The position numbers and the translations under genes were made by a program. Positions 22,287 through 32,716 of a stretch of 64,000 nucleotides of DNA are shown here, one piece after another. The notes beneath the pieces are model-generated. The model had not been told where the DNA came from. It worked only from the letters and a program-made list of their open reading frames with translations, and ran no database searches. The first letter of the stretch is position 1; each line of letters starts with the position of its first letter. The stretch comes from Rhizopus arrhizus (taxonomy: Eukaryota; Mucoromycota; Mucoromycetes; Mucorales; Rhizopodaceae): positions 310,001 through 374,000 of the forward strand of contig JAKZZE010000035.1 of NCBI GenBank assembly GCA_024220505.1. Direction: 5' to 3'.

Positions 22287-22501
22287 GAAAGTCAAAAAAC
22301 TGCACCAACCGACCTCCGCTTTTTTCTGGGCTCGCTTTAAGTGTATACTCAGCTTCTGACTTTGAAATTTTTGTCAATAAATCATAATAGTATTAACTTT
22401 GTTTGGTTCAAGTTTCATAATGTTTGCTATAAAACTGACAGACCTATGCTCTTATTTCCGAACAATTAGGTTAGGTTGGTGCAGTTTTTTGACTCACTGT
22501 A

Positions 22502-22690
22502 TCATTCTGACAAAGTCGGATTTTGGTCGATAATCGCCTTTGATACCTTTTTGATTTTTAAAGCTTATTTTGTATTTAAAGATGCTCCTTTGCATGGCAA
22601 TTCGAATGGTATACTTTTCGGTGTGGTTGGATAACTCTAGCAGACGTTATTGAAGAAAATGTAGAAGAAAATAAGGGGAAAGGAAAATAA
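22502..22690 (+). pseudogene. C-terminal exon remnant of an unidentified gene
   Basis: Downstream of E the plus strand reads SDKVGFWSIIAFDTFLIFKA in a frame that, after one missing base near 22630, continues TLADVIEENVEENKGKGK to a TAA at 22688. It has a hydrophobic segment followed by an acidic then basic tail. E inserted at or near its 5' side. No family recognised. Confidence 0.3.
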
Positions 22691-23626
22691 TCAGCTTCAC
22701 CGCATCGGGAATTGAAAAGACACACGTCACAATTGGCCAACATTATTTTTCTTACCTATTATTTTCTATCCCTCATAGGATACATCAAGAAGACGATCTC
22801 TGGACGCATTATTCACCCAATGTGCCAGCACACTAAACAGAAAAGAACACCATAAAAATCAACATGAAGACGAATATTCAATTGATACATCATTTACTTT
22901 ATTTATCAAAAATCACCATCATTCTCTTTATAATTGTATATTTTCCTCAATTACCTTATATTAATATGTTATTCCAAAGCATCTATTGTTGTAAAGTAAT
23001 AAAGAAAAGGCTTTCTTCCCGCTAAAATTAATTTTGGGTGCCGAGTAAATTCTTTTTGCACGTTCAAGCAATTGAAGTCAAGAACTAGTTATTATTGTTA
23101 ACCTTGTTGTTATTGTACATTAATAGTCTTTTACAGTCTTCTATTAATTGGTTTCTGTTATCACTTCACCGTATAGCGAAACTAGACATAACAAACATAT
23201 TAGCAACTGTCATTTCTGAGAAGTGGTTTAGTAGGTGGAGTGCGGCTTTGCGTAGATGCTGCCGACGTCATCAAAAAGCTGAGTAGAAGAGGTGTGCTTA
23301 TAAGTGTGCTGAATTGAGGATTGATGGAAAAGAACTTTTTTTATCTTAAGCTTTATTCTTAAAACTTTAATTTTATAAAACAAAACCTTAATTCCATTTT
23401 TGGGTTATTGTAACAAACAAATACTTATTGTCTCAATCCTTTGTGTTCACGTTCATTTAAATTTATATATAATCTTTATTGTATATTTTAACTGAACAAT
23501 TCCTAAATACTACGTTTATTCTATTACGACTCGTGAAGAATCTGTTGACTTAATCTGAAGGAAGAGATTATTTTTGACGAATATACTACAATAATATACT
23601 CAGAAGGAATTAATGAAATTATTGCT
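22691..23626. other. AT-rich spacer
   Basis: AATAAAG signals occur near 23000. No gene, tRNA or shared repeat was recognised, and the frame at 23095-23286 looks accidental. Confidence 0.35.
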
Positions 23627-23628
23627 AC

Positions 23629-25297
23629 AGTGGCCAGCAAAACCGTTCGCACAAAACGCATTTTTTTCTTTCTGCGCCTTTTACGACATATTACTCTTAC
23701 TAAATGCTACCTATAATACATATTGCCTAAAAGTACAAACTCTTGGCGTTCTGATGACGTATGATATGTCGCCCTACGCGCACCCTAATCAGTACTACGG
23801 ACAATTAAAACTCAAAGGTACATTCGAACGGTTTTGCGGCCGTATGTTTCGAAATCAAAATGTGTTAAAATAAGTTTATTTAATATCCAATATAAAGCCC
23901 ATCAGCCTCAATAACTGCACGGCATCGCTCTGGCATACTTTTAATAAACTTTTGGCATTCTTCAGCAGTGATTTGGTACCAAGTGTGTCCTATACGGTCC
24001 CATAGCTCATGCATACCACATGGAGGAGAGTCATAGTTTCTAAACAACCGTCTTTTACGTAATTGCCACATGTTTTCGATTGGGTTTAAGTCCGGTGATT
24101 GTGGTGGCCATTCCATTACATGAAACTCTTGCTCATTTAGCCATTTTGATACGACTTTTGCTGTATGTTTGGGGTCGTTGTCCTGCATAAAGATGAACTG
24201 ATTGGTAAATTTTCCACTTTCTTCCATATACCAAGCCAAAGACTTCATCAAATCATCTTGTAAAACCTCCAAATAGACGTCCTTTGTCATGCACTTGCCC
24301 ACATCCACAATATAGCCTGGGCCATACCAGCTAATACAGCTCCATACCATTATACAACCTCCTCCATGCTTCACTGTCTCACGAACCTGATGCTTTTTTA
24401 ACGGTTTGCCTGGCACTTTCCATGCACAAGACTTTCCGTCGGATCCAAAACGGTTGACTTTGGTTTCGTCAGACCATATGACGTTCATCCAATCGTTTAC
24501 TGTCCAGTCAATGTGCTGACGTGCCCATTGGAGCCTCCTCATTCTATTTCTTTCATTAATTAAAGATTTCTTTGGCTTGACGAATGAGACCAAACCAGCA
24601 TCTTTTAATGCCCTACGTACAGTATCTACAGAAACTGACTTGCCCAGGTTCTGCTCCAATGACTGCTGTGCTTGTACAGCGTTTTCGAGTCCATCTGCTG
24701 TTATAGCGCGAACGAGATGCTGCTGTTCCCGCTTAGTGAGCGCTTTTGGTCTGCCACCCTTGTCATTTCTAGCAGGCAAACCTAATTCTAAGCGAACCTT
24801 ATGAACAGTAGATGACGATACTTTGACTATCTTTGCAATTTTGTGATAAGAAAAGCCTTGACGAAGGTAAAGCTCAATTGTGTTCTTGCGATCTTGTGTC
24901 AATGGTTGCATGTTAAGTAATTACTTGGTAGATGTCGAGATGTCGAAATGAGAATGTATGAATGACAAAAGAAAAAAAGTAGAAAAATAATGCGCAGTGA
25001 TGAATTAGTAAGCAGCGAAAGTTCTGGAAGGATTGGAGAGCGCAGTGACTGCGTTTATCGCAATCGACTAACTCCTAAAACGTGGCTGCAAAACCGTTCG
25101 AATGTACCTTTGAGTTTTAATTGTCCGTAGTACTGATTAGGGTGCGCGTAGGGCGACATATCATACGTCATCAGAACGCCAAGAGTTTGTACTTTTAGGC
25201 AATATGTATTATAGGTAGCATTTAGTAAGAGTAATATGTCGTAAAAGGCGCAGAAAGAAAAAAATGCGTTTTGTGCGAACGGTTTTGCTGGCCACTG
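23629..25297 (-). mobile_element. Tc1/mariner element B, intact, 210-bp inverted repeats
   Basis: The ends are CAGTGGCCAGCAAAACCG and its inverse with TA on both sides (23627-23628, 25298-25299). The inverted repeats run 23629 to about 23838 and 25088-25297 and look nearly perfect. The 1669-bp element holds one complete transposase gene. Perfect TIRs and an open gene suggest recent insertion. Confidence 0.95.
23880..24911 (-). CDS. Element B transposase (Tc1/mariner, DD34E)
   Basis: This is a complete 343-residue frame from an ATG at 24911. An N-terminal helix-turn-helix (YLRQGFSYHKIAKIVKVSSS) and a second DNA-binding part (KRLREQ-like region ending GLVSFVKPKKSLI) precede the DDE core: WSDETKVNRFG, VKHGGGCIMVWSCIS, QDNDPKH and SPDLNPIENMW. 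Thirty-four residues separate the second Asp from the Glu. All catalytic residues are present and there is no stop. The protein would bind the terminal repeats and cut and paste the element into TA sites. Confidence 0.95.
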   Translation of the reverse strand: MQPLTQDRKNTIELYLRQGFSYHKIAKIVKVSSSTVHKVRLELGLPARNDKGGRPKALTKREQQHLVRAITADGLENAVQAQQSLEQNLGKSVSVDTVRRALKDAGLVSFVKPKKSLINERNRMRRLQWARQHIDWTVNDWMNVIWSDETKVNRFGSDGKSCAWKVPGKPLKKHQVRETVKHGGGCIMVWSCISWYGPGYIVDVGKCMTKDVYLEVLQDDLMKSLAWYMEESGKFTNQFIFMQDNDPKHTAKVVSKWLNEQEFHVMEWPPQSPDLNPIENMWQLRKRRLFRNYDSPPCGMHELWDRIGHTWYQITAEECQKFIKSMPERCRAVIEADGLYIGY

Positions 25298-25362
25298 TAT
25301 ATTCAAATCAATCACTACGTGTAGCAGTAGAGCAACAATTATATACATCGAAACCAGTAATA

Positions 25363-26965
25363 CAGTAAGGGACAAAATCAGTCCGTTTTTTGGTTTTTTC
25401 GCAATGCCTCGCCGGGAATTAAACTTAGGGCTTCGCATTGCTGACGAAACATTTGCACGCAAGCTAGACAAAATTATTGGTGTAACCTAATTGCTTCTAC
25501 CACCATTTTCTCTGTAGTTATGGCGGAAAAAGTGATTTTCCGTGATTGTTGCTAACGCCCGATTTTGCATTAGACACCATATCTCCAGAAACAGCCACTG
25601 GACTGACTTGAGATTTAGTTTGGTACGTCTTATGACGTCAGTGAACGCTAACGTGTTCTCATATTTTAGCTTCTTTTATTTTTTTACATTTTTTCTTTTT
25701 CCTCATTTACCTCATCTCAGATTAGCCAAACACGCCATGACAGCAAAGAATGCCGACAAACATGCCCAAATTGAAAACATGTTGAACCACTCCATTCCAT
25801 GGGATGTAATTAAAAAAAAAGTAGGCTGTGGAAAGTCCATGATTCGAAGAATTTCAAGGAAAACCAAGTTGCAGTCAAAAAATAGCGCGGGTAGACATCG
25901 TTTACTCACACCTAGGGAGGAAACCAAAGCAGCTAGAGACATAAGACTTGGCTTATCTAAAAGCGCAGCCGATGCTTCCTTTGGCGTTAAAAAACCAGAT
26001 CAAATGGTCAATCCAAAAACAATTGCTCGTACTTTGAAACGCAAAGGTCTAAAATCGACTAAGAAAAAGACGGTACTTCCACTTAATAATGACAAGCAAA
26101 AGGCACGATATGATTGGGCAAAGGCTCATAAAGACTGGTCCGAGACTGATTGGGAACGCGTTGTCTTTTCTGATGAGACAAAGATCCAAAAAAGAGGGTC
26201 TAATGGCCTAGAATACGCTTGGAAAGAGGATAATGCACCTTATCGAGACCATCACTACAAAAAGAAACATGCTTATGGAGGAGGCGGGATCATGCTTTGG
26301 AGTTGCATAACTATACATGGAGGGGGCTACATGTCCTGGCTACAAAGTAATGTAAATGGTGAGCTATACACGTCAGTACTTGAGGAGGAATACAAGGAGA
26401 CATTGAAGTATTATGGCCTGCAAAGTAAGGACATGATCTTTCAACAAGATAATGCAAGCATCCATTGTGCTTCAGCTCCTTCAAAATGGTTCCAAAAGAA
26501 CAAGATTAAGCTCCTGAGTTGGCCAGCATACTCCCCTGACCTTAACCCAATTGAAAATGCATGGGCCATGCTTAAAAAGAAGGAACAGATGACAAGACCA
26601 CCTTCTTCTGTGGTTGAGACTGACCAAGCATTTTTTGACCGGGTTTCGAAGCTTTGGTATGACCTAGCAACTCCAGAGTACTGTAGAAACCTTATTCACT
26701 CTATGCCCCGTCGAGTTCGGGACGTAATCCAGCGTAAGGGCCGCGATACCAAGTACTAATCGAAATTCAAAAAAATAAAAATACATTATTTTCAATATAT
26801 CTTCTTATAACATGGCGGAAAATAAAAAATACCATTTCCGACAAATATTGTCAACTTTGTTGAAGGAAGAGACAAATCTTTCGTCAGCAAAGCAGAGCTC
26901 TAAGCTTAATTCCCGGCGAGGCATTGCGAAAAAACCAAAAAACGGACTGATTTTGTCCCTTACTG
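25363..26965 (+). mobile_element. Tc1/mariner element C, inserted in a LINE fragment
   Basis: The ends are CAGTAAGGGACAAAATCAGT and its inverse, with TA at 25361-25362 and 26966-26967. About 60 bp of the inverted repeat is perfect and a weaker match extends to about 130 bp. The element is 1603 bp. Its right side abuts a truncated LINE ORF2; its left side is 64 bp from element B. Confidence 0.95.
25737..26759 (+). CDS. Element C transposase (Tc1/mariner, DD34E)
   Basis: The 340-residue frame starts at the first ATG, 25737 (MTAKNADKHAQIENM); the longer open frame upstream has only a GTG. An HTH region (WDVIKKKVGCGKSMIRRISR) and linker (KRKGLKSTKKKTVLPLNN) precede the core FSDETKIQKRG, GGGGIMLWSCIT, QDNASIH and SPDLNPIENAW, with 34 residues between the second Asp and the Glu. 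There are no stops and all catalytic residues are present. It is clearly different from the transposases of B and D. Confidence 0.95.
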   Translation: MTAKNADKHAQIENMLNHSIPWDVIKKKVGCGKSMIRRISRKTKLQSKNSAGRHRLLTPREETKAARDIRLGLSKSAADASFGVKKPDQMVNPKTIARTLKRKGLKSTKKKTVLPLNNDKQKARYDWAKAHKDWSETDWERVVFSDETKIQKRGSNGLEYAWKEDNAPYRDHHYKKKHAYGGGGIMLWSCITIHGGGYMSWLQSNVNGELYTSVLEEEYKETLKYYGLQSKDMIFQQDNASIHCASAPSKWFQKNKIKLLSWPAYSPDLNPIENAWAMLKKKEQMTRPPSSVVETDQAFFDRVSKLWYDLATPEYCRNLIHSMPRRVRDVIQRKGRDTKY

Positions 26966-27445
26966 TAGGACAGTAACAGTAACGGGTGCGAATAGGTGAG
27001 AAATGTGTGTAATGGTAGTAGTAATAACTCGTCCACACACGCTGATTGACGAGTTTTCAAATGAAATATGTTTTGAAAAGCTTACCAAACCACAGTGGGG
27101 TGACCAAAGGCTATCATTGGCTTGAAACTGGGTATGAAAGAGGTTTTGCAATTCAGGAGTCTTGGCATGGGTCTCTTGGAGGGCGAGAACATCCAGAGGC
27201 TGAGAGCGAAGATACCGTATGAAATGGTTGCGAACAGAAGGATTGGCGGATTTTACCAAGCCTCGACAGTTGAGTGTACCAAACGTGAGGCGAGGAGCGG
27301 AATTAGTGGTAGTGTTATATGAATTATTAGTTGTCGTAGTAGTAGGTGAAGTATTAGGTGTAGTAAGTAAAGGTGTTTGTGATGAGAATGATGGTTGTTG
27401 GGAAGCACCATCATTTTTGTAACCGATAGGGTCGTATAAATTCAT
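26966..27445 (-). pseudogene. LINE ORF2 fragment, endonuclease N-terminus only
   Basis: It starts MNLYDPIGYKNDG at 27445, 10 bp after the ORF1 stop at 27456. After a Thr/Ser/Asn-rich lead comes the EEP start LTFGTLNCRGLVKSANPSVR, LDVLALQETHAK and CGLVSFSKHISF. The frame ends at the TA target of element C; no reverse transcriptase part is found on the other side, so the 3' two thirds of the element are lost. Confidence 0.85.
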
Positions 27446-27455
27446 TTAAAAAAAA

Positions 27456-28991
27456 TTACTGAGAAGACAAGAGAAGATGAGACTTCTCTTGCTGGAGGTC
27501 GGACATTGGCACGTCCTCACCGGTTGCTGTGATTTCTGTAGTTGGCTGAGACGAAGCAGGATCAGCAGAGGACTGGTCCGTTTCCTCGGGAGTCTGCGCA
27601 TCGACGTCCATGCCATCATGATTAGATGCAGAAGCAGTACCGGCTAGTGCCTCGATCAACTTAAGGTTTTGCAAACAGGACCTATGAGTCGTTTTGACAT
27701 GTCCCTCAAGACCACAATGCTTACAAATCTTGATCTTCCCAGGGGTCGACTTGGTCAAATCAGTAGGTTCTACGCCGGAGGAAGCAGTGGACTTGGCACG
27801 AGTTTGTGGGCCTCCAGGTGCATACTTGGAAACCGCTTTTGTCATTGCAATGGCGGAAGAAGGGCCTTCTGCAGTGTGAGTAGGTGCAGAGGTGGACTCA
27901 GTGGCGACGGGACGCTCAATAGTGGGGACTTCACTGGGACTAAGAACCGTTGTAGGCAAAAAGTCCTTCACCATAGGTTTAGCAAGAGGAACACTGGACG
28001 ACGAGCTCGGCATTGCGGACACTTCCCCAGGAACAGTCTCAGACACAGAGTTACTAGCAGGAAGGGGAGAGGAAGGAACCTTCCTAGCTCGCTTATGAGT
28101 GGTGTTTGGAGCCCCAGAAGACGAACGGTTTTTGCGGGGACAATCTCTCGCGATGTGTCCGAAGCCATTGCAGTGAAAACAGATCGTGGCTTTCTTTTTG
28201 TCCTCACAGCCAACGATAACATGGTCTTGGCTGTGACAGTAACGACAATAGGCCTTCATGGAATTCCAAGTAGCATACACAACTGCCTCGTTTGGAATAT
28301 CACTTTTCTCAGATGCTCCCAGGTGACAAGCGGCCGCCATGTATTGCCAATTGAGGATGTGAGGTACAGTAGAAGCTGGACGTCCATCATTGGTAGAGTT
28401 ATCTCCTTGACTCTTCTTGGATATTGTCTCCAGGTACACATACCCTTTACCACCAAAGGTTCCAGCTACACTCCAGGCTAAGCCACAGTCAACAACGGTA
28501 CCATATCGTTGAAGGTTGCTGGTGGTGTCCTGCTTCAACTGTTCAAGTCCTCCTGTTTCACGCCCATATTCACGAGGAAGACCAGATAAGGAAATTTTGA
28601 GGATTTCAACGTCAGGTGAAATCGAGGGATATCCAATAAAGACGCTGGGGAAAGATGGGAGATCGACACCCGTCGTACGAATCGTCTCATGCATTTCTGG
28701 TGATACTGTTATTTCGACATAGATCGATTGCAAATCCTTCTTAAGTCGTTCTTCAACACCCCACAGGTGTTTTCTACCGTCGCAAACATCAAAGAGCTCC
28801 TTGATGAACAACGAATGGTTGTCTATAGCCGTAATATTGAGGAAGAGAGAACCAACAGTGGTGCCCTTGAGGAAAGGTCGAGTATCAGGGACTGTTTCAA
28901 ATGTTCTGTTTTCATTCGAATCCAAAGTAGTATTAGAGGAAGCACGAGCCTGAGTTGAAGAGTTGTAACTGGAAGACACGCTGCCTTTCAT
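27456..28991 (-). CDS. LINE ORF1 (gag-like) with three zinc knuckles
   Basis: The ATG at 28991 (MKGSVSSSYNSSTQ) gives 511 residues; the frame extends upstream but only from a GTG. The middle is an RNA-binding-like domain, followed by knuckles CRYCHSQDHVIVGC, CFHCNGFGHIARDC and, near the C-terminus, CKHCGLEGHVKTTHRSC. A long Ser/Pro/Thr-rich linker separates the second and third knuckle. This gag-type ORF1 differs from the knuckle-free coiled-coil ORF1 of the tRNA-associated LINEs, so a second LINE lineage is present. The ORF itself is unbroken although its partner ORF2 is truncated. Confidence 0.88.
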   Translation of the reverse strand: MKGSVSSSYNSSTQARASSNTTLDSNENRTFETVPDTRPFLKGTTVGSLFLNITAIDNHSLFIKELFDVCDGRKHLWGVEERLKKDLQSIYVEITVSPEMHETIRTTGVDLPSFPSVFIGYPSISPDVEILKISLSGLPREYGRETGGLEQLKQDTTSNLQRYGTVVDCGLAWSVAGTFGGKGYVYLETISKKSQGDNSTNDGRPASTVPHILNWQYMAAACHLGASEKSDIPNEAVVYATWNSMKAYCRYCHSQDHVIVGCEDKKKATICFHCNGFGHIARDCPRKNRSSSGAPNTTHKRARKVPSSPLPASNSVSETVPGEVSAMPSSSSSVPLAKPMVKDFLPTTVLSPSEVPTIERPVATESTSAPTHTAEGPSSAIAMTKAVSKYAPGGPQTRAKSTASSGVEPTDLTKSTPGKIKICKHCGLEGHVKTTHRSCLQNLKLIEALAGTASASNHDGMDVDAQTPEETDQSSADPASSQPTTEITATGEDVPMSDLQQEKSHLLLSSQ

Positions 28992-29836
28992 GAGCACATT
29001 CACCCATGATTGCTTAGATTGGTGAAAATTTTGAGGTTTAGGCCAACAATTGCCTTATTAGGCACTAAAATTTTTTTAGCGGGAAGAGCCATGAATATAA
29101 ATAGCCTTGAAATCTTTCTTTAATAAAAGTATTCGACTTGAGAACTATTGTTCGGTCTCGTTAATTCTTCTTTGTCCTGTTCTTATACGTAAAACACTTC
29201 AGAACTTGTGGCTCCTACAGTCGAGAATGATTCGAATAACAATGATATATATATTTTAAAGAGAGACATACAGTTAGGCTTAGACTCTACGCTATTTAAA
29301 AAGAAGTATTAATGCAATCAGCGACTATGAATTCTTGATAGATATTAGCAAGGCACTTAAAGCTATTAGAGATGACATAGGTTCTCGTGATAGATCTAGA
29401 AGAATGGAAACTCAGATATCAAGCAATCAAAGTTAAATAATTAACGTACTTTACAACTGATAAGTTAATTTATAGGGGCCATTATGACTTAACTCTAATT
29501 TTTGCTTATGCACCACTATTGGAAACTGCAATAACTATGGACTCAATACAAAGTGGTGTCTGTTATAACAGCTGTAGGGCTTTATATATACAAACAAAAA
29601 AATTATCAAAATTTATCGCGGCCCATTTTGCGCTATATCTGCGTAAATTATGCATATGAAGCAAAATATAACTGTAATAGTTTATAGCTACTAAAAATTT
29701 GTAGAAATACTTGAATTGATTAAGTCCTATTTGTTTGTATATGTTTTTTTAAATTTTACAGAATTAAACATATAATGACGTACAAATTTATACAAGGGCG
29801 TATATTTCCCGTTGTGTGCGGCAAACGTATATAATA
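28992..29836. other. Leader of the truncated LINE and LTR-like debris
   Basis: Around 29089-29140 there are TATAAATAG and AATAAAAG signals about 30 bp apart, as in a solo LTR, ending near CTCCTACA at 29220. The rest is AT-rich with no gene seen. Confidence 0.3.
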
Positions 29837-30237
29837 GCTGACAAACTTTTGTCCGTTTTTAGTTATCATTACTTGCTTACGTTAACAGTATTAACTATGA
29901 AACTGTATCAGAAAGAAGATATACTAATCACTTTAACTTAAGCGTATACTTAGCGTGATATTGTTAAAATTGAGCGAGGAGCATGCTTTTTACTTATAAA
30001 AATCAATATTTTTTAAAAATCGTAAGTGGCGAAAATCTAAGTCTTTGCATACGTCTTTAACATGTGTGTGTGTGTGTGTGTGTGTGTGTATCACTTTTAG
30101 TAAAAGAACCCTACTCATTAACTATTCTTTTCCAATGATTATATACCTTTCACTAGGGTTTTGTGATATATAGTAAGCAAAATATGTTCGTATACTTATG
30201 AATTCATTATGTCACCGCATACTTGACAAGCATATAT
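29837..30237 (-). mobile_element. Old, internally deleted copy of element A (A4)
   Basis: Reverse-complement blocks match A: GACAAACTTTTGTCCG for the terminus, TATGAAACTGTATCAGAAAG, the AGTAAAAGAACCCTACTC block, and the stretch before 30237 that matches the A region around 6790-6870. Divergence and deletion are much greater than among A1-A3. A (TG)n run of about 26 bp lies at 30063-30089. Confidence 0.6.
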
Positions 30238-31790
30238 CACAACGGTGCAAAAAATCTCCGCATAGCGCTTATTTCAGCCATCCATAAGCAAAGTAAAAAT
30301 ACTATATGAGCTCTCAAACGCTTTCACATAACAATTTAATTGGATGAGGCAAATTTTAGCTGTTCTGTATATCAGCAGAGTACAGTTAGCGCAACACTAA
30401 AGGGCGGTCTCTTCGATCCTCAGTAGATATTTTTTACAGTTGTTTGTGACACTTTATTAGATAGGATTGCCTTTTAAGAATCTTCAAATATGTTTACCGA
30501 ATGTTGTACAAATGCTCGAAGATGTTCTGGAGGAACATTATTGCAAGCCTCAGTTATTCTTGTTAATAAATCCTCTTTAGTTTGAAATTGACTACGTTTG
30601 ACCTTATTTTTAACTATGGACCAAAATTGCTCAATAGGATTAAGTTCAGGCGAGTAAGGAGGGAGATAAATGCACTTATATCCTCTCTCTGTCACCATAG
30701 TATCTATCTCGTTAGATGTATGGATTGGTGCATTATCCATAACTATATAATATCCTTTCATTTCCGGAATGCAATCCATTTCATCCATTGTTTTCTGAAT
30801 AAAATTCATATAATGGCCAGTGACAGTTCCTTTGGAGGCAGGCTTCTTTGGTTTTGATGGTGCTTTTCTTTTGCGATTACCAGAATCGATTTTTAGCCTT
30901 TCGAATGTGTGTTCCTGAGGATTTCGAAGCTCCATTGACACGACATGCTTCGCCGAGATTGCACCCAAAACTGTGTGTGATACTGCTCTGGTGGTAGGTG
31001 TGATTACAATAGCTGGTGTGCCCTTAATAGACCATCCTCCTGGAGGTCTCATATTGATATCGAAAGCTGATTCATCAACAAAAACACAATTTTCAAGGTA
31101 ATCCATATCTGTTTTGCTCCACTTCTTAACCTACGCTATGCGGTTTGCAATTTTGGTTGAATCGTTTCTGGGAGCTGGATGACGAGTGATTTTTTTGAAT
31201 GAAAGGTTGCATTCTGTTTTGAGGAAACTTCTCACACTTGATTCTTTCAGTGTGAATGATTCGAATTTTTCAGTAAGTGAACAAACTGCATCCACAACCC
31301 TGTCTTGAGGATTACTGTCATAAAAATTTAAAAAGTGAATCTTATGCTTCTCATCAAGCTGGCCTGCTGATTTACTGATTTTATTGGTTTGTTTTTCGAA
31401 GATATTCCAATCTTTATCCTCTTTCAATCTCCTAGCCCATTTCTGTGCAGTTCTTTCAGCAACACCGCCTGCTAATCTACCAGATTTGGCAGCATTGAAC
31501 AATTTAATTCTATTGTAGTAGACAAAAAGCAGTTTCTGATCATTGGTATAGTTGTTATAACTCCTACCACTATTGATCTTTACGTTGGTGACAATCTCCT
31601 CCATCTCAGCATCTAAGGCTTCCATCTCAGTGTCCTTCTGCTCTGTATTTTGCTTCTCGCAGTAAAGTCGAAGACGAGTTAATGTTTTTAGATGGAAGGG
31701 GTTAATCTCTTCTTCGCATTCCATCGCATCGCGCCCATTTTCATCACAAATGTTTCCCTGGCCATCTTCATAAAAAAAAGTATGTACTCA
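30238..31790 (-). mobile_element. Element X-like fragment with transposase (X3)
   Basis: The terminus CACAACGGTGCAAAAAATCT at 30238 and the subterminal block CACATAACAATTTAATTGGA are shared with X2. This end lies 236 bp beyond the stop codon of a DDE transposase. The opposite end with the inverse terminus was not found. It is inserted in, or adjacent to, the A4 remnant. Confidence 0.5.
30474..31724 (-). pseudogene. IS630/DDE_3-type transposase with one stop codon
   Basis: One frame from ATG 31724 (MECEEEINPF) to the stop at 30474 encodes about 416 codons, broken only by TAG at 31131-31133 between KIANRIA and VKKWSKTDMDYLE. The open frame also extends upstream of 31724. The catalytic part reads VFVDESAFD, IVMDNAPIH and SPELNPIEQFW, with 34 residues between the second Asp and the Glu. 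That is the DDE_3 / IS630 signature, distinct from the Tc1 transposases here. A Lys-rich insert (RKRKAPSKPKKP) sits in the core. A single stop codon means the loss was recent or the codon is bypassed. Confidence 0.85.
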
Positions 31791-31796
31791 TTTAAC

Positions 31797-31827
<31 letters not shown>

Positions 31828-32685
31828 GAATATACTGCCCTACAATTTGAAAAATCCGCCTTTTGAGAAAAATGGGACTCTTACAGTCACGTACAGTGCT
31901 TCCACTCTCAATTTACCGAATGCTTGAAAACTCTGGTTACTTTTTTGAATTATTTTGGATAATTGTGCGAGGATAAATTGTCCAGAAAAATGAAACTAAT
32001 TTGATCAAGTATTCGAAGCTAATTTGCCCTGCTTTTTGAAAATAAATTGCTTACTTTTTGTTGTATCCACACAACTAGTAAAGTGAACATTCATGGATAA
32101 ACGAGAAATCTCCGCAATAGCTAACTTTGCCCTGTTGTCTCTATCGGTGTTCCCACGACTATATCGGAACCTGATTACAACAACGGCAGTTCAATCCAAC
32201 CTTATTCGATAATTATCGTTAGATCAATAATTTATCTACTTCATTGTCCCTTGATTCGTCAAGAAGACAGCAGCTATTGCTTATCTACTATCTTTCCTTT
32301 ATCTTCCCATCCTTCCCACATTATTCTTTTAACCGATCAATTGAAATAGCGGTAAAGATCTAGATATCCAAAAAGTATAAATAGTCTCAAATGTTTTTAT
32401 TAATAAAGCAACATATAATCTTTAGTTTCACAACTATTGTCTTTTTTAGTTTTTGTCTCTTATTTTAATACTTGGCGAAACACTTTTTACAATAAGATTA
32501 CCAACCTTGGTCTTTGACCAGTCTTCGTTACTATAAAGTCCAATTTTCGCTTTTCTACTATCCAAAATTCGTTTTAGTAAAGACTCAGTTTTTGCTTTTG
32601 CTTTCACCAGTGTTTGCTTTAGTATTACTCAATTGTTGTGTTTTGTTTAACTTTTATTTTCACAGCAACCAAATGAATAGCAGTT

Positions 32686-32716
<31 letters not shown>

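Larger units (their letters stand above)
19230..22499 (+). mobile_element. Tc1/mariner element E, interrupted by A2
   Basis: The ends CAGTGGGTCAAAAAACTGC and CAGTGAGTCAAAAAACTGC (inverse) are flanked by TA (19228-19229, 22500-22501). The inverted repeats are long, about 210 bp. Without the nested A2 copy the element is about 1.64 kb. The interior holds a broken plus-strand transposase. Confidence 0.92.

Noticed and set aside
23613..23873. 86-codon frame, mirrored in 25055-25471
   Set aside because: It is inside the 210-bp inverted repeats of element B; not a gene.
27669..28481. 270-codon plus-strand frame
   Set aside because: Antisense to the knuckle-bearing LINE ORF1, whose minus-strand reading has CCHC motifs.
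30238..30480. X3 considered a complete IS630-type element with TA target
   Set aside because: The second terminus is not found downstream of 31724, and the visible terminus is not flanked by a clear TA duplication.
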